Origin: a gamma proteobacterium symbiont of Ctena orbiculata
GTDB lineage: Bacteria > Pseudomonadota > Gammaproteobacteria > Chromatiales > Chromatiaceae
Assembly (NCBI GenBank): GCA_003058525.1
Contig: QBVD01000062.1
Coordinates: 26,006-90,005, forward strand
Direction: 5' to 3'
DNA length: 64,000 nucleotides
Positions 44,717 to 53,604 of the stretch are shown one piece after another (position 1 is the first letter of the stretch; every line of letters starts with the position of its first letter). A program made the translations under genes and the position numbers. The notes beneath the pieces are model-generated. The model saw nothing but the letters and a program-made list of their open reading frames with translations, ran no database searches and was not told the origin of the DNA.

Positions 44717-45538
44717 CTAGAGTTTGTCAGTATGTAACTTCACACCATCGGGTTGCAGTTTCGGATGCAGGGTCTCTCCCCTCGAACGCTTTTCGTTCTG
44801 CAGTTCAACTTGCTCCTGCAGCCAGTCCAGCCATGCATCCATGCCCTCGCCTGATTTGGCTGAAGTCAGCGTGACGGGCGCTTCAACGGCCAGCCGGCGA
44901 ACCGCCAGCTCAGCCCGTTCGGGGCTGAAATCATCCAATACCGCCAGCAGATCGGATTTCGTGATCAATACATGATCGGCTGCGCGGAAGATGACCGGGT
45001 ATTTACTGGGCTTGTCATCCCCTTCGGTAACTGAGAGCAGGGTGATATTGATATGCTGACCCAGGTCGAAGCTGGCCGGGCAGACCAGGTTGCCGACATT
45101 TTCGATAAACAGGATGTCCACTTCGTCGAGATTCATCTTATGCAGGGCGTGGTGGATCATATGGGCATCAAGGTGACAGGCGGTACCGGTTGTGATCTGG
45201 ATAGCCTCTACACCTTTTTTCCGGATACGTTCGGCATCGTTCTCTGTCTCAAGGTCGCCTTCGACAACACTGATCCGGTATTTATGTCCAAGCTTGTCGA
45301 TGGTGGTTTCCAGCAGGCGGGTTTTACCACTGCCGGGTGATGACATGAGATTGATCGCCAGTAGTTGATGACGGTCAAAATGCTTACGGTTATGGGCGGC
45401 CTGATGGTCGTTTTCGCTGAGCAGATTCTGTAACACCTCCACTGCAACGCTGCCGTCCTCTGTATGGGCATGTCTGCCTCCCTCTTCAATGAGATGCCGA
45501 TTGCCTTCTGTGATGTTACAGCCGCATGTGTCGCACAT
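44717..45538 (-). CDS. hypB: Hydrogenase nickel-insertion GTPase HypB
   Basis: 273 aa from the ATG at 45538 (GAGGAG 7 nt upstream). GTPase that delivers Ni to the hydrogenase large subunit with HypA. N-terminal high-affinity Ni motif MCDTCGC (CxxCGC); P-loop MSSPGSGKTRLLE (about 67-79), switch Asp in VVEGDLETENDAERI, DILFIENVGNLVCPA and TKSDLL. The His-rich Ni-storage stretch of some HypB proteins is absent (only HLIEEGGRHAH). hypA is 49 nt upstream. Confidence 0.97.
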   Translation of the reverse strand: MCDTCGCNITEGNRHLIEEGGRHAHTEDGSVAVEVLQNLLSENDHQAAHNRKHFDRHQLLAINLMSSPGSGKTRLLETTIDKLGHKYRISVVEGDLETENDAERIRKKGVEAIQITTGTACHLDAHMIHHALHKMNLDEVDILFIENVGNLVCPASFDLGQHINITLLSVTEGDDKPSKYPVIFRAADHVLITKSDLLAVLDDFSPERAELAVRRLAVEAPVTLTSAKSGEGMDAWLDWLQEQVELQNEKRSRGETLHPKLQPDGVKLHTDKL

Positions 45539-45587
45539 CAGAATAAGCTCCTCAATTTGGTTTCAAAGCTGGTCAAGCCCGCATGAT

Positions 45588-45944
45588 TCAATCGTTATCC
45601 TCCCGTGTCAGTTCAACACTGGCGAGCAGGAGTTCATCCCCACTGATGAGTTGTGTACGGAAATCACCACATTCACAGCAGATCAATCTATTCGCCGATA
45701 CATCGCACTCGGCGCCACATTGTTGGCAGCGTACCCGTACCAGTTGCAATGCTGTCTCCAGTTCAGCCTCGGCGGCAATACTGCCCGCACGGGCGATCGT
45801 GAAGGCCTGTTGCAGCAGTTCCGGCACCACGCCGGAGAGGGGGCCGATGTGGATCACGATTCTGATAACCTGGCTGGCGTTTTCCCGCTTTGCAATCGCC
45901 TCGACCTGCGCCAGCATTGCCTGGCAGACAGATAGTTCATGCAT
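45588..45944 (-). CDS. hypA: Hydrogenase nickel chaperone HypA
   Basis: 118 aa from the ATG at 45944: MHELSVCQAMLAQVEAIA is the conserved start with the Ni-binding MHE. Zinc cysteines in RCQQCGAECDV and ICCECGDF (two CxxC pairs) fit the family. Delivers Ni together with HypB. It overlaps the end of hypC by eight nt. An in-frame extension to 46076 is not protein-like. Confidence 0.95.
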   Translation of the reverse strand: MHELSVCQAMLAQVEAIAKRENASQVIRIVIHIGPLSGVVPELLQQAFTIARAGSIAAEAELETALQLVRVRCQQCGAECDVSANRLICCECGDFRTQLISGDELLLASVELTREDND

Positions 45945-46179
45945 CAGGTGGGGATTCCATCTTCGCCAGCATCTCGTCATAGATCTCCCAGGCCGAGCGA
46001 GCTTCCTGCGGCGTGACTTTTTGGATTGCATATCCGACATGTACGACAACAAAGTCGTCCGGCTGCAATGCTTCATGCTGCAGCATGAAGAGGCTCACTT
46101 CCCGCTGAATGCCTTTTGCTTCACACTGTGCGGTAAAGCCGTCGATACTTTTGATCTGCATGGGTATGCCCAGGCACAT
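45937..46179 (-). CDS. hypC: Hydrogenase maturation chaperone HypC
   Basis: 80 aa from the ATG at 46179 (GAAGG 7 nt upstream). MCLGIPMQI with the essential Cys2 is the HypC/HupF signature; the DDFVVVHVGYAIQKV core and a helical end are typical. Carries the Fe(CN)2CO group from HypD to the large subunit. It is the first gene of the leftward hyp set and is divergent from the maturation protease, 67 bp away. Confidence 0.96.
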   Translation of the reverse strand: MCLGIPMQIKSIDGFTAQCEAKGIQREVSLFMLQHEALQPDDFVVVHVGYAIQKVTPQEARSAWEIYDEMLAKMESPPDA

Positions 46180-46246
46180 GATATAACCTTCGTTTACAGT
46201 TATGATCCAGTAGCATGCCTTTTTCATTCTCGCAAGGGGATTATTT
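46180..46246. promoter_or_regulatory. Divergent hypC / hydrogenase-operon control region
   Basis: Only 67 bp separate the hypC ATG from the maturation-protease TTG, so promoters of both directions share or overlap this space or extend into the genes. I see no clear -24/-12 sigma-54 motif and no clear Fnr box. Confidence 0.4.
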
Positions 46247-46732
46247 TTGTCAATCAAATATGTCTTGATCCTTGGTATAGGTAATACCCTGTTAAGCGAC
46301 GAGGGTATAGGCGTGCAATTGGTGAATCGTATGCAACGGCAGATCGGGACGGTTCCGGGTATTGAGTATCTGGATGGAGGTACCCTCAGTTTTACGCTGG
46401 CGGAGCCGATTGCCAGGGCGGATGGATTGATCGTGGCGGATGCAGCCCGCATGGGAGAGCCCCCCGGCACGCTCAGAGTCTTCCACGATCAGGAGATGGA
46501 CAGCTACCTTCAAGGCAATCGTGCGAGTGTGCATGAGGTAAGTCTGGGCGACCTGCTCGATATAGCCCGACTCTCAGATACCCTGCCGGCTCGACGCTGT
46601 CTGATTGGCATCGAACCCGAGCATCTGGATTGGGGGGAAGCATTGAGCAAGACCGTAGAACCGGCAGTTGAGCAGGGGATTGCCGAGATCGTCTCGATAC
46701 TGAAGTCATGGGGCCTTTTACCTGCCGGATAG
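46247..46732 (+). CDS. hupD: Hydrogenase maturation endopeptidase (HynD/HupD type)
   Basis: 161 aa from a TTG at 46247; AAGGGG about 8 nt upstream supports it. LILGIGNTLLSDEGIGVQ is the family start with the Ni-ligand Glu (about 18) and Asp (LIVADA, about 64); the His of the third ligand is SVHEVSLGDLLDIARL. It removes the C-terminal peptide of the NiFe large subunit after Ni insertion. It leads the rightward hydrogenase genes. Confidence 0.95.
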   Translation: MSIKYVLILGIGNTLLSDEGIGVQLVNRMQRQIGTVPGIEYLDGGTLSFTLAEPIARADGLIVADAARMGEPPGTLRVFHDQEMDSYLQGNRASVHEVSLGDLLDIARLSDTLPARRCLIGIEPEHLDWGEALSKTVEPAVEQGIAEIVSILKSWGLLPAG

Positions 46733-46875
46733 GGGTAACTCTGTTTTTTGCATTGAGTTGTCCGAGATCAGGTTTTCAGTCTGCAATGATGATCCAGATC
46801 AGCTCAAGTATCAGTATTTAGTGATATTCTTTATATAAATCAGATAATCACTGTGACATCGGGCTGATGTGACTC

Positions 46876-47307
46876 ATGCATAAACTGCAAGACATCGCTG
46901 TGCGGGTTGAGGGAACGGACAGAGCTAACCCACCCGTCAATCACTCAAATGCTATCCCTGTCATGCATGAAGTATTGCATTCGTTGAAACAACTCAAGGA
47001 GCGAGGCGTGGCGGCTACAATCGATCTTAAGTCCATACCTTTCGGCCCAGGCGATGAGGAAGAACTGCTGCACCATCTCGGGTGCGGTGAGGTTTCTATC
47101 GAGCTTCAATCCTTGGGTAAAAGCCGTATTTGCGAGACCCTCTATCCCGGTGTCTGGCTAATCGATCATTACAACGCCGCAGGTGAGCGCGTTGCCCTCT
47201 CACTTGAGATTAATCGTGTACCGGAGATCGTCAAGTCTCAACCCGAGGACATCTCGGATGCGATTATCAGACTCGAACAACAGCTAAACCCAGATAGTTC
47301 CGCATGA
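46876..47307 (+). CDS. Short HupH/HyaF-like hydrogenase maturation protein
   Basis: 143 aa, about half the length of HyaF/HupH. It contains one copy of the HupH C-terminal domain: LLHHLGCGEVSIELQSLGKSRICETLYPGVWLIDHYNAAGE, which repeats as two copies in longer homologues. HupH/HyaF aid assembly of the Fe-S-containing small subunit. The short form sits directly upstream of the small-subunit gene (24 nt), a sensible place. The 143-bp gap before it carries no gene. Confidence 0.85.
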   Translation: MHKLQDIAVRVEGTDRANPPVNHSNAIPVMHEVLHSLKQLKERGVAATIDLKSIPFGPGDEEELLHHLGCGEVSIELQSLGKSRICETLYPGVWLIDHYNAAGERVALSLEINRVPEIVKSQPEDISDAIIRLEQQLNPDSSA

Positions 47308-47331
47308 TTGTCGTTTGCGGGAGGAGTAGTA

Positions 47332-48438
47332 ATGGCTGAAGAACTCAAACCCATCGCTAAAACACTTGGGGAGAGCTTGCGGGAAAGCGGCGTCTCCAGA
47401 CGGGGTTTTCTGAAATTCTGCAGTGTCACGGCATCGATGATGGCGTTGCCGCCGGCAATGGTGCCTGCGATTGCCGCTTCTCTCGAGAAAGCAAAGAGGC
47501 CCTCGGTCATATGGCTCTCATTTCAGGAATGTACCGGCTGTACTGAATCCCTGACACGCAGTCATTCACCCACCGTTGAGAATCTGATTTTCGATCATAT
47601 CTCTCTCGATTATCACCATACCCTGCAAGTGGCATCCGGTGATGCCGCAGAGGCTGCGCGTGAAGCGGCGATGCACGAAAACGAAGGTAAATATATCGTT
47701 GTTGTGGATGGCTCCATTCCACTGGCGAATCCTGGTTTTTCCACAATCGCAGGCATCAGCAATCTGCAGATACTGGAAGAGACGGTCGCCGGCGCCGCTG
47801 CGGTAGTGGCGGTGGGTACCTGCGCGGCGTTCGGGGGCTTACCCCAGGCCAAACCCAATCCGACCGGTGCAGTCTCGGTCTCCGATATCGTGAAGGATAA
47901 GCCGGTTGTCAATGTATCGGGTTGCCCACCCATTCCGACCGTGATTACAGGCGTATTGGCACATTTCCTCACGTTCGGATCTCTACCGGAGCTCGACAGC
48001 TTGGGCAGACCAAAGGTCTTTTTCGGTAAGAGCATCCACGACCGCTGTTATCGGCGGCCTTTCTATGACAAAGGACTGTTTGCCGAAACCTTCGATGACG
48101 AGGGGGCGCGCAAGGGGTGGTGTCTCTATCGCCTCGGGTGCAAGGGTCCGATGACCTATAACGCATGCGCAACCGCCAAGTGGAATCAGGGTGCAAGCTG
48201 GCCGGTGGAATCGGGACATGGCTGTCTGGGTTGTTCTGAACCCAATTTCTGGGATGCCGGTGGCTTCTACAATGCGTTGTCGATTCCAGACAGTGATGTG
48301 ATCCGGCAGGCTGCCTATGTAGTGGGTGCGGGTGTTGCCATTGGCGCGGCAGCCGGAGCACTCAATCGCAGCAAGCAGGCCAAGGCTGCTTCCGAGCATG
48401 AAACAGTAACTATCGATGACTTGGATAAGAGATCATGA
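47332..48438 (+). CDS. hynS: NiFe hydrogenase small subunit (HynS/HupS, group 1e)
   Basis: 368 aa from the ATG at 47332, with GGAGGAG before it. Tat signal SRRGFLKF (22-29) and a hydrophobic run to about 50. Fe-S ligands: ECTGCTES (proximal), CGAAF/VGTCAAFGG, SGCPPIP, HDRCYRRP, CLYRLGCKGP and GCLGCSEPNFW for three clusters. A C-terminal hydrophobic helix (YVVGAGVAIGAAAGAL, about 332-347) anchors it, with Isp1 and Isp2 next. Four-nucleotide overlap with isp1. H2 is oxidized in the periplasm. Confidence 0.97.
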   Translation: MAEELKPIAKTLGESLRESGVSRRGFLKFCSVTASMMALPPAMVPAIAASLEKAKRPSVIWLSFQECTGCTESLTRSHSPTVENLIFDHISLDYHHTLQVASGDAAEAAREAAMHENEGKYIVVVDGSIPLANPGFSTIAGISNLQILEETVAGAAAVVAVGTCAAFGGLPQAKPNPTGAVSVSDIVKDKPVVNVSGCPPIPTVITGVLAHFLTFGSLPELDSLGRPKVFFGKSIHDRCYRRPFYDKGLFAETFDDEGARKGWCLYRLGCKGPMTYNACATAKWNQGASWPVESGHGCLGCSEPNFWDAGGFYNALSIPDSDVIRQAAYVVGAGVAIGAAAGALNRSKQAKAASEHETVTIDDLDKRS

Positions 48439-49097
48439 ACACACCAGTTGACTTTCTTCTATGGGTTAGAGGGCCGGGTTTTGATATCGCACTGGTGGTG
48501 CTATTGATCGGTATTCTGATCCGGCTGCTGGAGGTATTGATATTAGGTCGCAAGCCCGATTACTCAGAGCCCAGAGGGGCGGAACTGGGGTCCGGCCTGC
48601 GAACTGTGGTTACACGAACCTTGCCGGAAAAGGGTTCCTTCAGGCGTTCACCGTTCACGGTGGTTGGTGGTTATATCTGGCATATCGGTTTCTTCATCAG
48701 CCTATTTCTGTTCATTCCGCATATCGAGCTGATCCATGCCACCATCGGTCTCAGCTGGCCGGGTATTGCCAGCAATTTGGTTGATGCCGTCGCTGCAGTA
48801 ACCATTGTCACCCTGGTGGCGATGTTGTTCAGCCGTCTGAGCCATCCAGTGAAGCGTTACCTTAGTGGTCCGGAAGATTACCTGACCTGGTTGGTAACGA
48901 TTCTGCCCATGATCACGGGTTATCTGGCCTACCATCGGATGGTCGATCCCTATCCGCTGGTGCTGGGTCTGCACATTCTCAGTGTGGAAATCCTGATGGT
49001 GGTATTTCCCTTTACCAAGCTGATGCATGCTTTCACATTCTTTATCGCCCGTTGGTATAACGGGGCCATGGCAGGTCGCAGAGGAGTTCAGTCATGA
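48435..49097 (+). CDS. isp1: Isp1, cytochrome-b-like hydrogenase membrane subunit
   Basis: 220 aa, about five TM helices, in the NarI-like/DUF cytochrome b group. Conserved His residues sit in GYIWHIGFF (about 80), LGLHILSVE (about 177) and KLMHAFTF (about 199) and can ligate two hemes b. With Isp2 it passes electrons from the hydrogenase to the quinone pool or to an HdrD-like partner. The hynS-isp1-isp2-hynL order is typical of group 1e hydrogenases such as those of Thiocapsa and Allochromatium. Confidence 0.93.
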   Translation: MNTPVDFLLWVRGPGFDIALVVLLIGILIRLLEVLILGRKPDYSEPRGAELGSGLRTVVTRTLPEKGSFRRSPFTVVGGYIWHIGFFISLFLFIPHIELIHATIGLSWPGIASNLVDAVAAVTIVTLVAMLFSRLSHPVKRYLSGPEDYLTWLVTILPMITGYLAYHRMVDPYPLVLGLHILSVEILMVVFPFTKLMHAFTFFIARWYNGAMAGRRGVQS

Positions 49098-50359
49098 GCG
49101 AAGCAACCCTTGAACGAGGCATGAATGTCTTTCGTGAACAGATGAACGCACCGATTGCTTCCTTTTTCTCCAGTTGCGTGAATTGCGGTATGTGTGCCGA
49201 GGCCTGCCTCTTCTATACTGAGACAGGCGACCCAAAATACACACCTATCAACAAACTGGAACCACTGCGTCGTGTATGGGAGCAGGAGTTTACCCTTTGG
49301 GGTAAATTGAAATCGATGCTCGGTTTGAGCGAACCGGTTTCCGACGAACTCCTGGAGGAGTGGGAGCCTCTGATCTACGATGCCTGCACCCTGTGCGGAC
49401 GCTGCTCCATGGTCTGCCCGGTAGGCAACGATATCAGTTACATGATCCGGCATGCCAGAGAGGGATTCGTTGCTGCGGGTTACTCGCCGGAAGGTATAAA
49501 AGGCGCCAGTCGCAGAGCGGTGACAATCGGCAGCCCGATGGGAGTTAAGTTCCCCGCATTGGCGGCGCAGATCAAACATGTGGAGGCCGATACCGGATTG
49601 AAGATTCCGGTGGATGTGGAGGGCGTCGACTATATGGCGTTGCTTTCCTCCATGGAGATCATGAACTTCCCGGAATATCTGGAGGCCTTATCCCGCATCT
49701 TCAAACAGGCGGGTGTGACCTGGACGATCAGTTCCGAAGCCTTCGAGGCGACTAACTCGGGTATTCAGATCGGCTCCTCGGATATCGCCCGAGTGCTTGT
49801 CGATCGGGTCGTGGTCGCGGCCGAGAAACTGAAGGTCAAATATGTCATCAGCCCTGAGTGCGGGCATGCCTATACCGCAATTCGCTGGGAGGGTCCAAAC
49901 CTCATTGGCAGACCTTACAAGTTCAAGGTTGTGCACATCCTGGAGCTGCTGGACGAGCTGCGTGAAAGCGGTCGGTTGAAGACAGAGGGCATGGATGAGA
50001 CTCGGCTGACCTTCCATGATCCGTGTCAGATCGTCCGCAAGGGCGGTGTATTGGAACCACCGCGTAACCTTCTGAAGATGGTCGCCAGTGAATTTGTCGA
50101 GATGCAGGATGCCAGAGAGATGAACTGGTGTTGTGGCGGAGGTGGAGGCGTGAGTGCCAATGAGAGGGCGGAAGAATTGCGTCTTAAGGTATTCAAACGC
50201 AAGAAGACGCAACTCGATGAACTGAATGTGGAGACCCTGGTTACGGCCTGTGCGAATTGCAGGCTGATTATAGAGGAGGGTCTCGAAGAGTACCGCATGG
50301 AGATTCCGGTTGTGGGTTTGACAGAGATGCTTGCTGAGCATCTGGTAAAAGAAGAGTGA
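49094..50359 (+). CDS. isp2: Isp2, HdrD-like iron-sulfur subunit
   Basis: 421 aa, cytoplasmic. Two 4Fe-4S sets CVNCGMCAEAC (about 33-43) and CTLCGRCSMVC (about 98-108); two CCG-like domains follow: SPECGHAYTAIRW and FHDPCQIVRKGG with WCCGGGGGV and CANCR. This resembles heterodisulfide reductase HdrD/GlpC. It takes electrons from Isp1. It overlaps isp1 by four nucleotides; hynL follows after 65 nt. Confidence 0.95.
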   Translation: MSEATLERGMNVFREQMNAPIASFFSSCVNCGMCAEACLFYTETGDPKYTPINKLEPLRRVWEQEFTLWGKLKSMLGLSEPVSDELLEEWEPLIYDACTLCGRCSMVCPVGNDISYMIRHAREGFVAAGYSPEGIKGASRRAVTIGSPMGVKFPALAAQIKHVEADTGLKIPVDVEGVDYMALLSSMEIMNFPEYLEALSRIFKQAGVTWTISSEAFEATNSGIQIGSSDIARVLVDRVVVAAEKLKVKYVISPECGHAYTAIRWEGPNLIGRPYKFKVVHILELLDELRESGRLKTEGMDETRLTFHDPCQIVRKGGVLEPPRNLLKMVASEFVEMQDAREMNWCCGGGGGVSANERAEELRLKVFKRKKTQLDELNVETLVTACANCRLIIEEGLEEYRMEIPVVGLTEMLAEHLVKEE

Positions 50360-50424
50360 GTATCACTAGGGGCTGTAAACAGTCCTGGCAGCATGGCTAA
50401 TCGTATCGACAGGAGACGAGAGAA

Positions 50425-52146
50425 ATGAGTAACAGAATCGTCGTTGACCCCATCACCAGAATAGAAGGTCATCTGCGTATCGAGGCCCAGATGGATGGTG
50501 ATCAGATAGCCAGTGCTTATTCATCGGGGACCATGGTTCGCGGCATCGAAATCATACTCAAGGGCCGGGATCCCCGGGATGCCTGGGCCTTTACGCAGCG
50601 TATATGCGGTGTCTGCACCCTGGTGCATGGAATCGCCTCGGTACGCGCGGTAGAAGATGCCCTCAACTATCCGATTCCGCCAAATGCACAGCTGATACGC
50701 AATCTCATGATCGGTGCCCAGTATATCCATGATCATGTGATGCATTTCTATCACCTGCATGCCCTGGATTGGGTGGACGTGGTGTCGGCACTCTCCGCCG
50801 ACCCCGGCGAGACTGCTGCCTTGGCCCAGTCGATCAGCAATTGGCCGAAGGCATCTCCGGGCTATTTCTCGGATGTAAAAAAGAAACTGAAGGGATTTGT
50901 CGATGCCGGGCAGTTGGGTATTTTCGCCAAAGCCTATTGGGGACACGAGGTCTACAAGTTGCCACCGGCCGCGAATCTGATGGCGGTTGCCCACTATCTG
51001 GAGGCCCTTGAGTGGCAGCGCGACGTTGTCAAGCTGCATGCCATCTTCGGCGGCAAGAATCCCCATCCCAACTTTCTGGTGGGCGGTGTGGCATCCGCCA
51101 TCGATCTCAACTCCGACTCGGCCATCAACAGCAAGAAACTCTCTCAGGTACAAAACGTCATCAACAAGATGCGTGAATTTACCGACCAGGTCTATGTGCC
51201 CGATACGCTGGCGGTTGCGAGCTTCTACAAGGATTGGGGCGAGCGGGGAGAGGGACTGGGCAACTTCCTCTGCTACGGCGACCTGCCCGCCACTTCGATG
51301 GATGAGCCAGACAGTTTCTTCTTCCCAAGCGGCGTCATCCTGGACAGGGATATCTCAACCGTGCATCCGTTGGATCTGAACAATGCTGAAGAGATTCAGG
51401 AGCATATTGCACACTCATGGTACGACTACAGTAAGGGTAAGGATCAGGGTCTGCATCCTTATGAGGGTGAAACATCACTCAACTATACCGGCCCCGAACC
51501 CCCCTATAAGCATCTGAACGTGGAGGAGTCCTACTCCTGGTTGAAGGCGCCGCGATGGAAAGGCAAGTCCGTTGAAGTGGGACCGTTGGCACGTGTCCTG
51601 ATGTTGTACGCCAAGGGACATGAGCAGACCCGGGAGTTGGTCAACATGACCCTGAGCAAGCTGGAACTGCCGACCCGCGCGCTCTTCTCAACCCTTGGCA
51701 GAACCGCTGCAAGAACCCTCGAAACCAAGATCCTGGCGGATGCGATGCAGGGTTGGTATGACCAGCTGATCGCCAATATCAAGGCGGGGGATACCAAGAC
51801 CTTCAACGAATCCCTGTGGGAGCCCGCCACCTGGCCGAATCAATGCAAGGGAGTGGGATTCATGGAAGCGCCCCGTGGCGCACTGGGACACTGGATCGTT
51901 ATCGAGAATGGCAAGATCGCCAACTATCAAGCAGTGGTGCCGAGCACCTGGAACGCCGGGCCACGGGACAGTACCGGTCAGGCCGGTGCATACGAGGCAG
52001 CGTTGCAGGATAACCACCAGCTCGCTGATGTAAAACAACCGGTGGAGATTCTGAGGACCATACACAGCTTCGACCCCTGCATTGCCTGTGCGGTCCACCT
52101 GTCGGATGAAGACGGTGAGGAGATGTTGCAGGTGAAGGTGAAATAA
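50425..52146 (+). CDS. hynL: NiFe hydrogenase large subunit (HynL/HupL, group 1e)
   Basis: 573 aa. Ni-Fe ligands in RICGVC (Cys 61 and 64) and DPCIACAVH (Cys 552 and 555). The family start is VVDPITRIEGHLRIEAQ. Maturation by the HupD-type protease would cut after His 558, releasing 15 residues (LSDEDGEEMLQVKVK). It has no signal peptide, so it is co-exported with the Tat signal of the small subunit. GGAGACGAGAG precedes the ATG. A terminator and palindromic repeat copy 2 follow. Confidence 0.98.
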   Translation: MSNRIVVDPITRIEGHLRIEAQMDGDQIASAYSSGTMVRGIEIILKGRDPRDAWAFTQRICGVCTLVHGIASVRAVEDALNYPIPPNAQLIRNLMIGAQYIHDHVMHFYHLHALDWVDVVSALSADPGETAALAQSISNWPKASPGYFSDVKKKLKGFVDAGQLGIFAKAYWGHEVYKLPPAANLMAVAHYLEALEWQRDVVKLHAIFGGKNPHPNFLVGGVASAIDLNSDSAINSKKLSQVQNVINKMREFTDQVYVPDTLAVASFYKDWGERGEGLGNFLCYGDLPATSMDEPDSFFFPSGVILDRDISTVHPLDLNNAEEIQEHIAHSWYDYSKGKDQGLHPYEGETSLNYTGPEPPYKHLNVEESYSWLKAPRWKGKSVEVGPLARVLMLYAKGHEQTRELVNMTLSKLELPTRALFSTLGRTAARTLETKILADAMQGWYDQLIANIKAGDTKTFNESLWEPATWPNQCKGVGFMEAPRGALGHWIVIENGKIANYQAVVPSTWNAGPRDSTGQAGAYEAALQDNHQLADVKQPVEILRTIHSFDPCIACAVHLSDEDGEEMLQVKVK

Positions 52147-52174
52147 AGATACAACTTTTCCCTTGTAAGTTTAT

Positions 52175-52207
52175 GCCTCTGTCTGTTGTATAGGCAGGGG
52201 CTTTTTT
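52175..52207 (+). terminator. Terminator after hynL
   Basis: GCCTCTGTC (from 52175) pairs with the GGCAGGGGC arm ending at 52201, partly through G-U pairs, followed by six T at 52202-52207. Confidence 0.8.
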
Positions 52208-52235
52208 AGTCGTTTGAAACCCTATTGAATGAATA

Positions 52236-52419
52236 TCCGCAAATGAACGCATATCACCGCGAAGAAACGCAAATATGTTGTTAGTTTTTTTGTACCATCC
52301 CCAGTCCCTATGCTCCTCCGCGGGAACAACATAAACATATATAAAAGGTGCCTCTGAATTTATTAGAGGTTCATAAAAAATTGGCGATCATTTGTGGTGA
52401 TTCGCGTTCATTCGCGGCT
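52236..52419. repeat. Palindromic intergenic element, copy 2
   Basis: The arms at about 52236-52274 and 52381-52419 are imperfect inverted repeats with the same CCGC-AAT-GAACGC-ATCACC pattern as copy 1, enclosing about 106 bp. They sit between the hynL terminator and the cytochrome b561 gene. More diverged than copy 1. The rest of the 52208-52583 gap holds no gene. Confidence 0.7.
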
Positions 52420-52583
52420 TTCTATTTCAAACAGGCCATATTCACTATCAGGTTTTCAGGTGTAGGGTGCGGCTTGCCGCACCGCACCGTTCAGTTCGCT
52501 CAAACCGAAAAACTGATTTTCAGCTTGATTTCATCTACCTCTGCCATGCTCTCTCTCAACACGATGGATTTGAGAGAGATACG

Positions 52584-53147
52584 ATGAATAGTCAAGATGA
52601 AATCAAAGTCTGGGACCCGCTGGTCAGGTTGTTTCATTGGAGCCTGGTGGGTGCATTCGCAGTTGCATGGCTGACAGAGGACGAGTGGATGGGGCTGCAT
52701 GTCAATGCAGGTTATCTGATCGCCGTGTTGTTGCTGTTTCGCCTGGTATGGGGTGTTTTAGGTACCCGTTACGCGCGCTTCACCGACTTTGTCAAATCCC
52801 CGTCCACTGTGGTTGCCTATCTGCGGGATCTCGTTCAGTTACGTGCCGAACGTACCCTTGGCCACAATCCCGCCGGCGGTGCGATGATCGTCGCATTGCT
52901 GACAACACTCCTGATAACCAGTTTGACCGGTTTACTTGCATACGGCGCCACCGGGGCAGGTCCGTTGGCCGATGTGTTCTTTTCCAACACCGCTTATGGC
53001 AGTGAATTCCTGGAAGAGGTGCATGAGTTCTTTGCCAACTTTATGCTTTTTCTCGTAGTGGTACATCTGGTCGGTGTGGGATTCGGTTCAATGTTCCATC
53101 GGGAAAATCTGGTGCGTGCAATGATTACCGGCAGTAAACGTGTATGA
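52584..53147 (+). CDS. Cytochrome b561-family membrane protein
   Basis: 187 aa from the ATG at 52584 (GAGAGAGA upstream); the frame is open to 52467 but that part lies in the repeat region. Four TM helices; His residues in VRLFHWSLV (about 18), GLHVNAGY (about 39), VHEFF (about 145) and VVVHLVG (about 158) suit two hemes b. A di-heme b561 electron carrier, with an SHP and a diheme cytochrome next door, the classic SHP operon. Confidence 0.93.
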   Translation: MNSQDEIKVWDPLVRLFHWSLVGAFAVAWLTEDEWMGLHVNAGYLIAVLLLFRLVWGVLGTRYARFTDFVKSPSTVVAYLRDLVQLRAERTLGHNPAGGAMIVALLTTLLITSLTGLLAYGATGAGPLADVFFSNTAYGSEFLEEVHEFFANFMLFLVVVHLVGVGFGSMFHRENLVRAMITGSKRV

Positions 53148-53200
53148 CCGGTTTTGGAAAACTGCTTTCGAAAGATGTGTATGTGTTGGAGACATGACAA

Positions 53201-53593
53201 ATGAAGTCGATCCTATTCTCATTACTGTTCTTAAGTACTGCTGTTCTGCAGGCGAACAACCTGGATAACATGTTTGAGTCGTTTCAGGCCAGTGGGGCCG
53301 GACCTTTTTCCGCTGAACAGGGACGTGATGCCTGGGCACGCGTGGTTATTGATAAAAAAAGCGGGAAACCCAGGTCATGCAGTGATTGCCATGGTGATGA
53401 TCTAAGCAAGGCAGGCAAGCATATTAAGACGGGTAAACGAATTGAACCGATGGCGCCATCTGCTATCCCGAAGCGCTTGAGTGATCCGAAAAAAATCAAC
53501 AAATGGTTCAAGCGCAACTGTAAGTGGACATGGGGAAGGGTATGTACACCCCAGGAGAAAGGTGATCTCCTGCTGTATCTTCAAAAACATTAG
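53201..53593 (+). CDS. shp: DUF1924 / SHP-type cytochrome c
   Basis: 130 aa. Signal peptide 1-18 (FSLLFLSTAVLQA). Heme site CSDCH (about 60-64) in a DUF1924 domain similar to sphaeroides heme protein, an oxygen/nitric-oxide-binding monoheme cytochrome c. The end is KWTWGRVCTPQEKGDLLLYL, as in the family. Next to the b561 and diheme cytochrome genes (12 nt before the latter). Electron transfer in the periplasm; the exact substrate is unknown. Confidence 0.93.
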   Translation: MKSILFSLLFLSTAVLQANNLDNMFESFQASGAGPFSAEQGRDAWARVVIDKKSGKPRSCSDCHGDDLSKAGKHIKTGKRIEPMAPSAIPKRLSDPKKINKWFKRNCKWTWGRVCTPQEKGDLLLYLQKH

Positions 53594-53604
53594 TGAGGTA
53601 AATT

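Noticed and set aside
46180..46246. Sigma-54 promoter for the hydrogenase genes
   Set aside because: No TGGCAC-N5-TTGCA-like pair was found in this gap or in the gap at 46733-46875.
45944..46470. Long N-terminal extensions of hypA and hypC
   Set aside because: The extra residues overlap neighbouring genes and the conserved family starts MHELSV and MCLGIP are preceded by suitable spacing.
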